A DNA stretch of 64,000 nucleotides from Bradyrhizobium sp. 190 (lineage in GTDB: Bacteria > Pseudomonadota > Alphaproteobacteria > Rhizobiales > Xanthobacteraceae). The notes below the pieces were generated by a model that did no database searches, was not told the DNA's origin, and worked only from the letters and a program-made list of their open reading frames with translations. The DNA is taken from contig NZ_JADPJL010000035.1 of the NCBI RefSeq assembly GCF_023073415.1, positions 115,924 through 179,923 on the forward strand, in the 5' to 3' direction. Of this stretch, positions 35,626-43,147 are shown in pieces; position 1 is the stretch's first letter; every line of letters starts with the position of its first letter. A program made the translations under genes and the position numbers.

Positions 35626-35934
35626 TCTCCCCCCTCATCGCTTGCTTTACGCGGCTTAGCGCGTGCATTTGCTCGTAATGAGTTTTTATGTTTCATCATA
35701 ACTAGAATTATAATTCTATTTTGTCAACACTCATCTAACTGACGCAGCTTCTCGGAAAAATATCATTCAAATAACTGATATATATCGGATTAATCTGCAC
35801 GAACTCCGCGCATTCGGCTAAAAAGGGGCTCGCTTCTTGCACGATTGCAGAATTGAAGTTGTGCAAGGACCGAAAGAAAGATTATACCTCGCAAGGAATA
35901 CCTCGTGGAATCAGGGATTTGAACGGACCGCCAA
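35626..35934. promoter_or_regulatory. Divergent promoter region between acyl-CoA ligase unit and TetR gene
   Basis: This 309-base gap is much richer in A and T than its neighbours. It holds a perfect -35 hexamer for the minus strand (TTGACA, 35722-35727), a 16-base palindrome just downstream of it, and TATGAT or TAGTTA as possible -10 boxes. A second, 10-base palindrome (GATATATATC, 35777-35786) lies toward the TetR gene. No gene is present. Confidence 0.6.
35703..35718. promoter_or_regulatory. Perfect 16-base palindrome, candidate TetR operator
   Basis: The sequence TAGAATTATAATTCTA is a perfect dyad. It lies between the TTGACA at 35722-35727 and the likely -10 of the minus-strand ligase promoter, so a bound repressor would block RNA polymerase. 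The divergent TetR gene at 35935 is the natural candidate. Confidence 0.6.
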
Positions 35935-36624
35935 ATGCCACGCGCTTCCCAATCTCGCAGGACCAATCGTTCCCGACCTGATGCCGCCCCAGAGAAGCGA
36001 TCTCTGATTTTGCGGGCCGCCCGAACGCTTGTTACAGATGTGGGATTTCGCGACGCGCAAATGGCTGCGGTGGCCGATGCGGCGGGAGTGGCGCTCGGAA
36101 CTCTCTACCGCTATTTCCCTTCAAAGGCGGAATTGATGGTCGACGTTGTTGGGCTCGTCGCCCAGCGCGAAGTCGACGTGGCAGCTGGCATTGCTATGGG
36201 AGAGGGAAGTGCGACGGAACGCCTCTCTGAGGCGGCCTGGGCATTTGCAAGTCGCGCACTGCGGGGACGCAAGCTGGCACATGCACTTGTCGCTGAACCC
36301 GTTGAGCCGGAGATCGAAGCCGCCAGGTTGAAATACCGTCGTCAGTTAGCGCGAGTTTTCGAAACCATAATCGAGCAAGGCATTCGCGACCGAGAAATGC
36401 CGCGTCAGGACGTTCAGGCGTCTGCCGCTTGCATCGTCGGATCGCTCTTCGAGGGTCTGGTGGGCCCGCTGGCGTCCGATGCGTTGTCCAGTGATGACGA
36501 CCGATACAATCAAGCGATCGCAATCGTCGGCTTCTGTATGAGAGGTGTGTGCGGACGAGATGAGTCTTTTGCGCCGAAAAATGGCAGCTCGCATAATATT
36601 CGAGAAGAGGATGACAACTCCTGA
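35935..36624 (+). CDS. TetR-family transcriptional regulator
   Basis: The 229-residue protein has the TetR helix-turn-helix QMAAVADAAGVALGTLYRYF followed by PSKAELMVDVV. The C-terminal domain (RLSEAAWAFASRALRGRKLA onward) is helical with unknown ligand; regulators of fatty-acid or aromatic CoA pathways often have acyl-CoA ligands. It is divergent from the acyl-CoA ligase/importer unit, and a palindrome in the shared promoter suggests that it represses that unit and perhaps itself. Confidence 0.88.
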   Translation: MPRASQSRRTNRSRPDAAPEKRSLILRAARTLVTDVGFRDAQMAAVADAAGVALGTLYRYFPSKAELMVDVVGLVAQREVDVAAGIAMGEGSATERLSEAAWAFASRALRGRKLAHALVAEPVEPEIEAARLKYRRQLARVFETIIEQGIRDREMPRQDVQASAACIVGSLFEGLVGPLASDALSSDDDRYNQAIAIVGFCMRGVCGRDESFAPKNGSSHNIREEDDNS

Positions 36625-37273
36625 GACCGTGGGCGTTTCAGGGTGAGCTTGGCCCAAATTTTCGCGAAACAATCAGGAAGCCGGGCGCCATTCCTCAAGG
36701 GTAACCCGAGAGGTCATGCAGATGGGATTCAGGCCTGCGACGAAGGGGCGGCCAGACACGTTGCCTTCGATATCGGCGACGACGTCAGTTAATGCCGCCC
36801 TCACCGATCCATCACCCCGCGCCCACTTCGCCGGCGCGACTGACGATCTCGACCGCCGAAGATGTCTATTCACGGCACGCTTGGGATCTATGGTGCCGAC
36901 GCGCTTCCCGCAGAAAGAAATCTACCAACAACCTGCTGTAACGGGGTATCTGACGACAAGGTAGACAGCCATCGAACCGTGATGCCTGCAGTCGTGATTC
37001 GATCCGTCGGGGCTATCTGTTCGAGCGCTTCAAGAATGCTGCAATACAATTTTTATGCTCGACGGAGAAGAAACACTCCTTCTCCATGGCCAGCGACGTG
37101 TCGAGATTCAAATTTACTGTCTTACGCGCGCGTCGGACGGATTGCATCGCGGCCGGTGAGAGGCCGCAACCGACGAGCGCAGGGAAACTTATCCGGGTGG
37201 AAAATTTTCTCATTTCGACGACGTCAGGCGTAGGCTTCGTCCTCGTTAAGCTTCTGAAATTACGGGAAAATCT
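36625..37273. other. Gene-free interval between TetR gene and tRNA-Met
   Basis: About 650 bases lack a recognisable gene. Short frames exist on both strands, but none shows a signal peptide, domain or a good ribosome site. A minus-strand stretch at 36673-36873 reads somewhat like coding sequence and might be a gene fragment, but I cannot name it. The interval marks the change from accessory catabolic genes to conserved ones. Confidence 0.5.
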
Positions 37274-37350
37274 TGGTAGCGAGAGAGGGACTCGAACCCC
37301 CGACCCCAGGATTATGATTCCCGTGCTCTAACCAGCTGAGCTACCTCGCC
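37274..37350 (-). tRNA. tRNA-Met (CAT)
   Basis: The 77-base cloverleaf on the minus strand starts GGCGAGGTAGCTCAGCTGG, has the anticodon loop ATCATAA (anticodon CAT) between CGGGA/TCCTG arms, the T-loop TTCGAGT, and a genome-encoded CCA end. The anticodon arm followed by GGGGTC resembles elongator tRNA-Met. Acceptor pairs are complete apart from G-T pairs at both ends. A possible -10 (TATAGT, 37371-37376) lies 20 bases upstream. The isoleucine tRNA read with lysidine also has CAT but differs in body sequence. Confidence 0.92.
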
Positions 37351-37370
37351 ACGGTTCGCCATCGCGGCAC

Positions 37371-37376
37371 ACTATA
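37371..37376 (-). promoter_or_regulatory. Possible -10 box of tRNA-Met
   Basis: TATAGT on the minus strand is 20 bases upstream of the mature tRNA 5' end, followed by a GC-rich segment. No clear -35 is visible at the usual distance. Confidence 0.35.
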
Positions 37377-37464
37377 CCGCATTCGCGAACGCGCGGCATA
37401 TAAGGAGTGGGTTAAGGGCCTGTCAAGCAAAGCCAGCGGTTCGGCCAAGCATCTGCAAATAGCG

Positions 37465-37830
37465 CTATTTCGGCCGGATTGTCGGGTCGCCACCGGGGCT
37501 GCCGGGGGGCGGAATCACAGGCGTCTTGCCCGCGTCCGGCGCAGGCGCGTGCATTTCGGGATCGACGCCGGGCGGCGGACACAATACGCCGTCCGAGCGC
37601 GCCAGTTTGTCGCCGAGCGGCTCGGCCCGTTGGCCGGTGGTCGTTCCTTCCGGAACCGAGGTGCCGGAGTGCGGCGCGGGCTGCATCGGCGCGCAATTGG
37701 CGGTGCGCTCAGGCGATGGCGGCGCTGTCCGGGCCGGGGGCGTTGTCGGGCTCGGCGGGGCTTGTGCGGCCGCCATGCTCGCAGTCGCCGCCCACATACA
37801 TGAGATCAGAAGGGCGCGTTTCATTGCCAT
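37465..37830 (-). CDS. Small proline-rich exported protein of unknown function
   Basis: The protein of about 121 residues has a clear Sec signal peptide (MKRALLISCMWAATASMAAA) and then a low-complexity, proline- and alanine-rich body with a few charged residues and two cysteines (TANCAPMQP, GVLCPPPG). No domain is recognised. The start may be the ATG at 37830 or the one at 37824. It is probably periplasmic and disordered. Similar Pro-rich short proteins are common in Bradyrhizobium-type genomes, but I cannot give a role. Confidence 0.6.
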   Translation of the reverse strand: MAMKRALLISCMWAATASMAAAQAPPSPTTPPARTAPPSPERTANCAPMQPAPHSGTSVPEGTTTGQRAEPLGDKLARSDGVLCPPPGVDPEMHAPAPDAGKTPVIPPPGSPGGDPTIRPK

Positions 37831-37919
37831 ATAAGGGAAACGGCCTGTGCTCGCAGAGGTTCCGCAGTCAAACTGTCGCTTTTTTTGACGCGTTTTCTTG
37901 AGCGAAAAGGCTATGCGCT

Positions 37920-38564
37920 TCACGATTTCCGAAAACGGATCAGCGAAAAATGTCCCATCGGCGGCATCGGGCGCCGCTCGGTCAGGGTGACGCCGCCATG
38001 CTTGGCTGCCCAGTTGGTCAGACGTTCCCATGGGAATTCCGGTCGCCAGCCGAGCCGCCGCGCCAATGGCGCGAACGCCAGCTCGAACATGCGGCGCGGG
38101 CCGCTTTCGGCACCGATGTGATTGACCAGAATGAGCTCGCCGCCGGGTTTCAACACGCGGATGAAATCATCCAGTGTGCGTTCCGGATCCGGCACCGCCG
38201 TGATGACATATTGCGCCACCACCGCATCGAAATATGAGTCCTTGAACGCGAGATTCTTGGCGTCCATCACCGCAAGCGTTTCGACATTGGTCAGGCCGAA
38301 CTCGCGCACGCGCTTCCGCGCACGCCGCAGCATCGGTTCGGAAATGTCGACGCCGCATAATTTCGTGTTGCGCGAATATTCAGACAGCGACAGCCCGGTA
38401 CCGACGCCAACATCGAGAACGCGCCCGCCGATCTTGTCGGCTTCCGCAATGGTCGACCGGCGGCCCTCGTCGAACACCTTGCCGAACACGAGATCGTAGA
38501 CCGGCGCCCAGCGCCCATAAGCCTTTTCGACCCCCTCGCGGTCGATATCCCCAGCCATTCCCAA
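37920..38564 (-). CDS. SAM-dependent methyltransferase, PmtA/UbiE-like
   Basis: The 214-residue class I methyltransferase has AYGRWAPVYDLVFGKVFDE at the start, motif I RVLDVGVGTGLSL, the acidic CGVDISEPM and the post-motif LKPGGELILVNHI. The N-terminal YxRWAPVYDxVFG pattern is like Rhodobacter-type phosphatidylethanolamine N-methyltransferases, which make phosphatidylcholine at the membrane. UbiE-type quinone methylation is the alternative. It is followed by mnmA on the same strand upstream, 15 bases apart. Confidence 0.82.
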   Translation of the reverse strand: MGMAGDIDREGVEKAYGRWAPVYDLVFGKVFDEGRRSTIAEADKIGGRVLDVGVGTGLSLSEYSRNTKLCGVDISEPMLRRARKRVREFGLTNVETLAVMDAKNLAFKDSYFDAVVAQYVITAVPDPERTLDDFIRVLKPGGELILVNHIGAESGPRRMFELAFAPLARRLGWRPEFPWERLTNWAAKHGGVTLTERRPMPPMGHFSLIRFRKS

Positions 38565-38579
38565 TGCCCCGATTTTTTC

Positions 38580-39791
38580 TTAGCTGCGCATCACCTCGGC
38601 GAGCGGCGCGGTCGCTTGCTGCGACCCTGCCCTCGCCGCCGCATGGCGTGCGGTCGCGCTCTTGATGAATCCGCCGCCGAGCACGCGCGCCTGTCCCGCA
38701 GGCGCGTCGTAGAACACGCAGGCCTGGCCGGGTGAAACGCCCTCTTCGCCGGCAACAAGTTCGACCTCATAACCGCCGTCGACCGCGCGCAACCAGGCCG
38801 GCTGCGGCGCGCGGGTCGAGCGCACGCGCACGAACATCTCGATGCCGTCGCCGATGACGCGATCCAGCAGCCCGTCGCCGATCCAGTTGACGTCACGCAA
38901 CAGAATGCGATCCATCCGCAATGCCTCGCGCGGCCCCACCACGACGCGGCGGCTGGCCGCATCGAGCTTGACGACATAGAGCGGCGCGCCGGCGGCGATG
39001 CCGAGCCCCTTGCGCTGGCCGACGGTGAAATGAACGATGCCCTGATGCCGGCCAATGGTACGGCCTTCGAGATCGACGATGTCGCCGGGCTCGATCGCGC
39101 CGGGCTTCAGGCGACCGATGATGTCGGTGTAGCGCCCGGTCGGCACGAAGCAGATGTCCTGGCTGTCCTGCTTGTCGGCGACTTCGAGGCCGAAGCGCCG
39201 TGCCAGTTCGCGCGCCTGGGGCTTGGTCATGTCGCCGAGCGGAAAGCGCAGATAATCGAGCTGCTCGCGCGTGGTCGCGAACAGGAAATAGCTCTGGTCG
39301 CGATCGGCATCGGCAGCGCACACCAGCGCACGCGATCCATCGCCGAGGCGGCGCGAGGCGACATAGTGTCCGGTCGCGAGCGCACTCGCGCCGAGTTCGC
39401 GCGCAGTCGCCAAGAGGTCGCGAAACTTGACCGAGCGGTTGCACTCGATGCAGGGCACCGGCGTTTCGCCGAGCGCGTAGCTGTCGGCAAAATTGTCGAT
39501 CACGGATTCGCGGAAGCGGCTTTCATAGTCGAGCACGTAATGCGGAATGCCGATCCGCTCGGCGACGTTGCGGGCGTCGTGGATGTCGCGGCCGGCGCAG
39601 CAGGCGCCCTTGCGATGAGTGGCCGCGCCATGATCGTAAAGCTGCAGCGTGATCCCGACCACGTCATAGCCCTCGGACTTCAGCAAGGCAGCCGTCACCG
39701 ACGAGTCGACGCCGCCAGACATGGCGACCACGATCCGTGTGTCCTGCGGACGGCCCTCGAGATCCAGACTGCTTCGCATGCCAGAGGTCAT
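38580..39791 (-). CDS. mnmA: tRNA-specific 2-thiouridylase MnmA
   Basis: The 403-residue enzyme has the PP-loop AMSGGVDSSV that adenylates U34, the catalytic cysteines in PCIECNRSVKF and SQDICFVPTGRY, and the C-terminal beta-barrel (GLGIAAGAPLYVVKLD and beyond). It installs 2-thio on the wobble uridine of tRNAs for Lys, Glu and Gln. The start is not certain: ATGs at 39791 and 39779 are both plausible, and family members begin shortly before the PP-loop. All key residues are present. Confidence 0.93.
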   Translation of the reverse strand: MTSGMRSSLDLEGRPQDTRIVVAMSGGVDSSVTAALLKSEGYDVVGITLQLYDHGAATHRKGACCAGRDIHDARNVAERIGIPHYVLDYESRFRESVIDNFADSYALGETPVPCIECNRSVKFRDLLATARELGASALATGHYVASRRLGDGSRALVCAADADRDQSYFLFATTREQLDYLRFPLGDMTKPQARELARRFGLEVADKQDSQDICFVPTGRYTDIIGRLKPGAIEPGDIVDLEGRTIGRHQGIVHFTVGQRKGLGIAAGAPLYVVKLDAASRRVVVGPREALRMDRILLRDVNWIGDGLLDRVIGDGIEMFVRVRSTRAPQPAWLRAVDGGYEVELVAGEEGVSPGQACVFYDAPAGQARVLGGGFIKSATARHAAARAGSQQATAPLAEVMRS

Positions 39792-39964
39792 CGACTTCAA
39801 TCGCGAACGCGCCGAGCGGCTCGCGGTCAGGGTTAAAAAGCCTTTTATTATAAGGCCTTAGGTCATCATTCGGTCATACCGGACCGGATCGGACACCGCT
39901 CTTTAATATAGGCCGTATTCCCGCGAGGCAATCAGCCGATCGCCATTTTGGAGCGTGTCCAGGA

Positions 39965-39979
39965 CGGCAAATCTTGCCG
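39965..39979. promoter_or_regulatory. Palindromic upstream element, candidate FlbD enhancer (ftr-like)
   Basis: CGGCAA-atc-TTGCCG is a perfect 6-base inverted repeat, 93 bases upstream of the fliK sigma-54 promoter. FlbD in Caulobacter binds palindromic CGGCA-rich ftr elements about 100 bases from its promoters. The match in shape and distance is good, but binding is inferred. Confidence 0.5.
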
Positions 39980-40041
39980 CCGGGCAGAAAAGGGGTTGCG
40001 ATCATGCTCCGAAATTTGGTCGACATTCCCGTAAGTATTTG

Positions 40042-40054
40042 AAATAACTTGATA
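40042..40054 (-). promoter_or_regulatory. IHF-like site between enhancer and sigma-54 promoter
   Basis: On the minus strand this reads TATCAAGTTATTT, matching the IHF consensus WATCAANNNNTTR in all but the last base, inside an AT-rich stretch. IHF bending is common between activator sites and sigma-54 promoters. One mismatch in an AT-rich context makes chance possible. Confidence 0.35.
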
Positions 40055-40071
40055 TTTTTTGCCATACCGAG

Positions 40072-40087
40072 TGGCCCGGTCCTTGCT
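40072..40087 (+). promoter_or_regulatory. Sigma-54 (-24/-12) promoter of fliK-flgD
   Basis: TGGCCCGGTCCTTGCT has the GG and GC doublets with exactly 10 bases between them, as sigma-54 needs, and matches TGGCAC-N5-TTGCW with one change in the -24 block. Transcription should begin near 40098, which places the GTG at 40123 (not the ATG at 40090) within the message. Confidence 0.75.
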
Positions 40088-40122
40088 GAATGGTAGCCGA
40101 GAGTTCAGCGCGAGGGTTACCC

Positions 40123-41787
40123 GTGGTTAGTGTCACGTCAGAAGTGTCGGCAAACGCATCTTTCCAGAACGCGGCGGCAAGGTCCGCCCGGCCGGATTCC
40201 GAGCCATCCGCCGGAAACGATAGCTTCGCCGCGCTGGTCGCCAGCAACAACGACAATCGCACCCAGGACAACGCGCCCGCCCCGCGCCGCTCCGACGATA
40301 CGCAAGCCGCGCCCGACAACCGCTCGCGCGACAATGCTGCCGCATCGGACAAGGCCGCGCGCAACGATTCGAATGATCGCAACGCCGCGGCCAAAGCACA
40401 AAGCGACAAGGCACGCGACGACAACAAGGTCGACGCCAAGGCCGATACCGACAAGGCCGCGACGGCCCGCCGCGCCAAATCGAAGTCCGACGCGCCGAAG
40501 GCCGATGGGGCGAAGTCCGACGAGACGACGCAGGCATCTTCCAGCGACGCTTCCCCGGTAACGGATCAGGCCGAGACAACGCAGGATGGAACGGCCGTGG
40601 TGACGGCCGACGCCATTGCTGTTGCCATCCCGACTGCCGCAACGCCAGCGGCGACAGCTTCCGCGACATCCGCAACCGACAAGGCGACCGCACCGCTTGC
40701 CATCGCAGCGGCAGCGATCGCGGCCTCCGCTTCGCTCGCCGCCGAGACCGCGCCGGCGGCTCCCGCCGCTGAAGCCACCGAGGCCGCCGCCGCCGTAACC
40801 CAGCCCGCAACAGCGAACGCCGCACAAGCCGACGGCGGCGCCAAGACCAGCGCGCAAGGCGCGGTCGGCCAGGCCGTCAGCGCCCAGGCCACATCCGCCG
40901 ACCCATCCATCGCAGCCGGTATTGCCCAGGCCGCTTCAGTAGTCGCGGCGACGCCCGCCGCCACCAAAGCCGGCGCGCAACTCAAGAACCCCGATCTCGC
41001 CAGGAAGGGCGCCACGACGGCAGTCGAGCAGGCCGGCACCACCGACACCGCCGCGCCCGCTACACCTGCCGCTGATACCATCGTGCCCGCCGTCACGGCG
41101 CCGACCGAAGCAGCGGGCAAGCCGAAGTCCGAGAATGGCGTCGCCGACGCCGTGAAGGCCGACGCGTCAGGGAATTCCATCGCGCCGCCGGCCGCTAATG
41201 CGCAAGCCCACGCACATCTTGCCACCTCAGATATCGGCCAAACGCCCGTCAATTCCTCCGGCAACGGCCTGCAGGCTGCCGGCGCGATCCAGACGCAGCA
41301 ACCGGCTTCCACCACGACGCCGGCAACTGCTGCCCAGTTCACCGCCACGGCTGCCGCAAGCGCGCCGGTACCGGTGAGCGGACTTGCGATGGAAATCGCA
41401 GCTTCAGCCAGGAGCGGCAAGACCCGCTTCGAAATCCGGCTCGATCCCGCCGAACTCGGCCGCATCGATGTCCGCATCGATATCGATCGCCACGGCCAGA
41501 TGACCTCGCATCTGACGGTCGAGCGGCCGGAAACGCTGTCGATGCTTCGCCAGGACGCCAACCAGTTGCAGCGCGCACTCGACAACGCCGGACTCTCGAC
41601 CGGCAATGGCGGCCTGCAGTTCAGCCTGCGCGACCAATCCTCGCAGGGCCAGAACGACGGCAACCAGTCAAATCCCAACGCGCATCGCCTCGTCGTCAGC
41701 GAGGAAGACAGCGTGCCGGCCATCGTCGCCGGCCGCAACTATGGCCGCATGCTCGGTGCGAGCGGCGGCGTCGACATCAGGGTTTAA
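40123..41787 (+). CDS. fliK: Flagellar hook-length control protein FliK
   Basis: The 554-residue protein has a long, low-complexity Ala-, Thr- and Pro-rich region (about residues 60-430), as expected for a secreted molecular ruler, and a C-terminal Flg_hook domain (TRFEIRLDPAELGRIDVRID, then TVERPETLSMLRQDANQLQR). It sets hook length and triggers the export switch at FlhB. The GTG at 40123 has GAGGG 6 bases upstream and lies downstream of the predicted sigma-54 start site; the ATG at 40090 would fall upstream of the transcript. It is followed by flgD after 11 bases. Confidence 0.88.
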   Translation: MVSVTSEVSANASFQNAAARSARPDSEPSAGNDSFAALVASNNDNRTQDNAPAPRRSDDTQAAPDNRSRDNAAASDKAARNDSNDRNAAAKAQSDKARDDNKVDAKADTDKAATARRAKSKSDAPKADGAKSDETTQASSSDASPVTDQAETTQDGTAVVTADAIAVAIPTAATPAATASATSATDKATAPLAIAAAAIAASASLAAETAPAAPAAEATEAAAAVTQPATANAAQADGGAKTSAQGAVGQAVSAQATSADPSIAAGIAQAASVVAATPAATKAGAQLKNPDLARKGATTAVEQAGTTDTAAPATPAADTIVPAVTAPTEAAGKPKSENGVADAVKADASGNSIAPPAANAQAHAHLATSDIGQTPVNSSGNGLQAAGAIQTQQPASTTTPATAAQFTATAAASAPVPVSGLAMEIAASARSGKTRFEIRLDPAELGRIDVRIDIDRHGQMTSHLTVERPETLSMLRQDANQLQRALDNAGLSTGNGGLQFSLRDQSSQGQNDGNQSNPNAHRLVVSEEDSVPAIVAGRNYGRMLGASGGVDIRV

Positions 41788-41798
41788 GGGAGAGCGCC

Positions 41799-42494
41799 AT
41801 GGCAGTTAATGCAACCATGCCGACGACGGTCGTCTCGGCGCCCGGCACCGGCACCGCTACGAGCAACAACACCGCTTCGGAGAAGACAACGGGAATCGCG
41901 GATAATTTCCAGACCTTCCTGACGCTGCTGACCACGCAGCTCCAGCACCAGAATCCGATGGATCCGCTCGACACCAACCAGTTCACCCAGCAGCTCGTGC
42001 AGTTTGCCGGCATCGAGCAACAGCTCAAGTCGAACGAGCAGTTGAAGTCGCTAGTGGAGATCGAAAAGAGCGCGCAGGCGACGAACGCGCTGATCTATGT
42101 CGGCAATACCGTTTCCGTCGACGGCAGCAAGGCTGCGTTCGACAAATCGGCGACCTGGAATTTCCAGTCCGAGAAAGAGACCAGCGCGACGATCACGATC
42201 ACCAACTCGGCGGGCCAGACGGCATATAGTGGAAACTTTGCGCTCAAGAAAGGCGGCTCCAGCTTCGTTTGGGACGGCAAGGGCAATGACGGCGTGCAAT
42301 GGCCGCCCGGCAACTACACTCTGACCGCCACCGGTAAGGACAGTTCGGGCAATACCGTCGCTATCTCGACCGAAGTCCAGGGCATCGTGGATTCGGTGGA
42401 CCTCACCGCATCCCCACCGCTGGTATCGATCGGCGGCCAAAGCTATACAACCGACAAGATCAAACGGGTGATGCGTTCGACCACCTCGAGCTGA
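41799..42494 (+). CDS. flgD: Flagellar hook assembly (capping) protein FlgD
   Basis: The 231-residue protein has the N-terminal FlgD signature FQTFLTLLTTQLQHQNPMDP followed by LDTNQFTQQLVQFAGIEQQ, then a central FlgD Ig-like domain (FVWDGKGNDGVQWPPGNYTL). It caps the growing hook and allows FlgE to polymerise. It is secreted through the flagellar type III system, so it has no Sec signal. It follows fliK closely and should share its sigma-54 promoter. Confidence 0.92.
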   Translation: MAVNATMPTTVVSAPGTGTATSNNTASEKTTGIADNFQTFLTLLTTQLQHQNPMDPLDTNQFTQQLVQFAGIEQQLKSNEQLKSLVEIEKSAQATNALIYVGNTVSVDGSKAAFDKSATWNFQSEKETSATITITNSAGQTAYSGNFALKKGGSSFVWDGKGNDGVQWPPGNYTLTATGKDSSGNTVAISTEVQGIVDSVDLTASPPLVSIGGQSYTTDKIKRVMRSTTSS

Positions 42495-42531
42495 TCCTTC
42501 AGCCCGCCGTATTCCTTAATCCGGCCTTTAC

Positions 42532-42579
42532 GGCCCGGTCCCCCGAGTGAACGCAACAGCGTTCCCGGAGGCCCGGGCC
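42532..42579 (+). terminator. Two-tier hairpin after flgD
   Basis: Outer arms GGCCCGG/CCGGGCC (42532-42538, 42573-42579) enclose an inner stem GAACGC/GCGTTC (42549-42554, 42559-42564). No clear T-run follows, so it may be a weak terminator or an mRNA end-protecting structure separating flgD from sciP. Confidence 0.4.
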
Positions 42580-42629
42580 GCAGCCATTTCCAGGTCATTT
42601 TCAAGGAGATTCGTATTGAAGCAGTGGGC

Positions 42630-42644
42630 TTAGGTAAATTTTAA
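42630..42644 (+). promoter_or_regulatory. CtrA-like box upstream of sciP
   Basis: TTAG-N7-TTAA matches the CtrA consensus TTAA-N7-TTAA with one change, about 60 bases before the sciP ATG. In Caulobacter CtrA and SciP regulate each other, so this is a reasonable but unproven site. Confidence 0.45.
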
Positions 42645-42702
42645 GCCGAGGGGCGTAGATTTTCTACCGTGAGTTCAGTGGTTGAGAGTTTGTGAGTACG
42701 CC

Positions 42703-42978
42703 ATGACAGAACCCCATCGCCCGAGGGTAAAATACGTCATCGGGCCTGACGGCAGTCCGTTAACAATTGCTGACCTGCCCGCGCCAGGCACCAAACGTTG
42801 GGTCATCCGCCGCAAGGCCGAAGTCGTTGCGGCGGTCCGTGGTGGCCTGCTCTCCCTCGAGGAAGCCTGCAGCCGCTATACGCTGACCGTCGACGAGTTC
42901 CTGTCCTGGCAGTTTTCCATCGATCAGCATGGTCTGGCCGGCTTGCGGACCACCCGCATCCAGCAATATCGGCAGTAA
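42703..42978 (+). CDS. sciP: SciP/DUF1153 CtrA-inhibitory protein
   Basis: The 91-residue protein matches the highly conserved DUF1153/SciP family almost throughout: TEPHRPRVKYVIGPDGSPLT, TKRWVIRRKAEVVAAVRGGL and SLEEACSRYTLTVDEFLSWQ. The middle forms a helix-turn-helix. In Caulobacter SciP blocks CtrA from recruiting RNA polymerase and so confines CtrA-dependent transcription to part of the cell cycle. The ATG at 42703 gives the conserved N-terminus; an upstream ATG is in frame. Its place between flgD and fliF fits cell-cycle control of flagellar genes. Confidence 0.9.
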   Translation: MTEPHRPRVKYVIGPDGSPLTIADLPAPGTKRWVIRRKAEVVAAVRGGLLSLEEACSRYTLTVDEFLSWQFSIDQHGLAGLRTTRIQQYRQ

Positions 42979-43004
42979 ACTCTCCCGAACCGAAAAATTT
43001 GATG

Positions 43005-43038
43005 AAAACCGGCTTCGTTTTGCGAAGCCGGTTTTTTT
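43005..43038 (+). terminator. Rho-independent terminator after sciP
   Basis: A perfect 13-base stem (43005-43017 with 43023-43035) around a TTTTG loop is followed by a T-run to 43038. It ends the sciP transcript before the fliF promoter region. Confidence 0.9.
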
Positions 43039-43063
43039 CATGTCGGAACTATTCGCGGCGGCT

Positions 43064-43078
43064 TTAAGTATTGTTAAC
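43064..43078 (+). promoter_or_regulatory. CtrA-like motif upstream of fliF (spacer of 6)
   Basis: TTAA-GTATTG-TTAAC lies about 70 bases before fliF. The CtrA consensus has a 7-base spacer, so this is one base short. Early flagellar operons starting with fliF are CtrA targets in Caulobacter. Confidence 0.35.
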
Positions 43079-43147
43079 CATATGGAAACCATCCCCTAGG
43101 CAATAATTGCCCAGTCGGTCCCTCGGGCCGAATCCTGGGGGCGGTTG

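Noticed and set aside
36673..36873. Minus-strand 66-codon frame as a gene
   Set aside because: It reads partly like protein but has no start signal, no domain and no neighbour that supports it; recorded only as a possible fragment.
37274..37350. tRNA-Met as an island attachment site
   Set aside because: No integrase gene and no repeat of the tRNA 3' end were seen elsewhere in the window.
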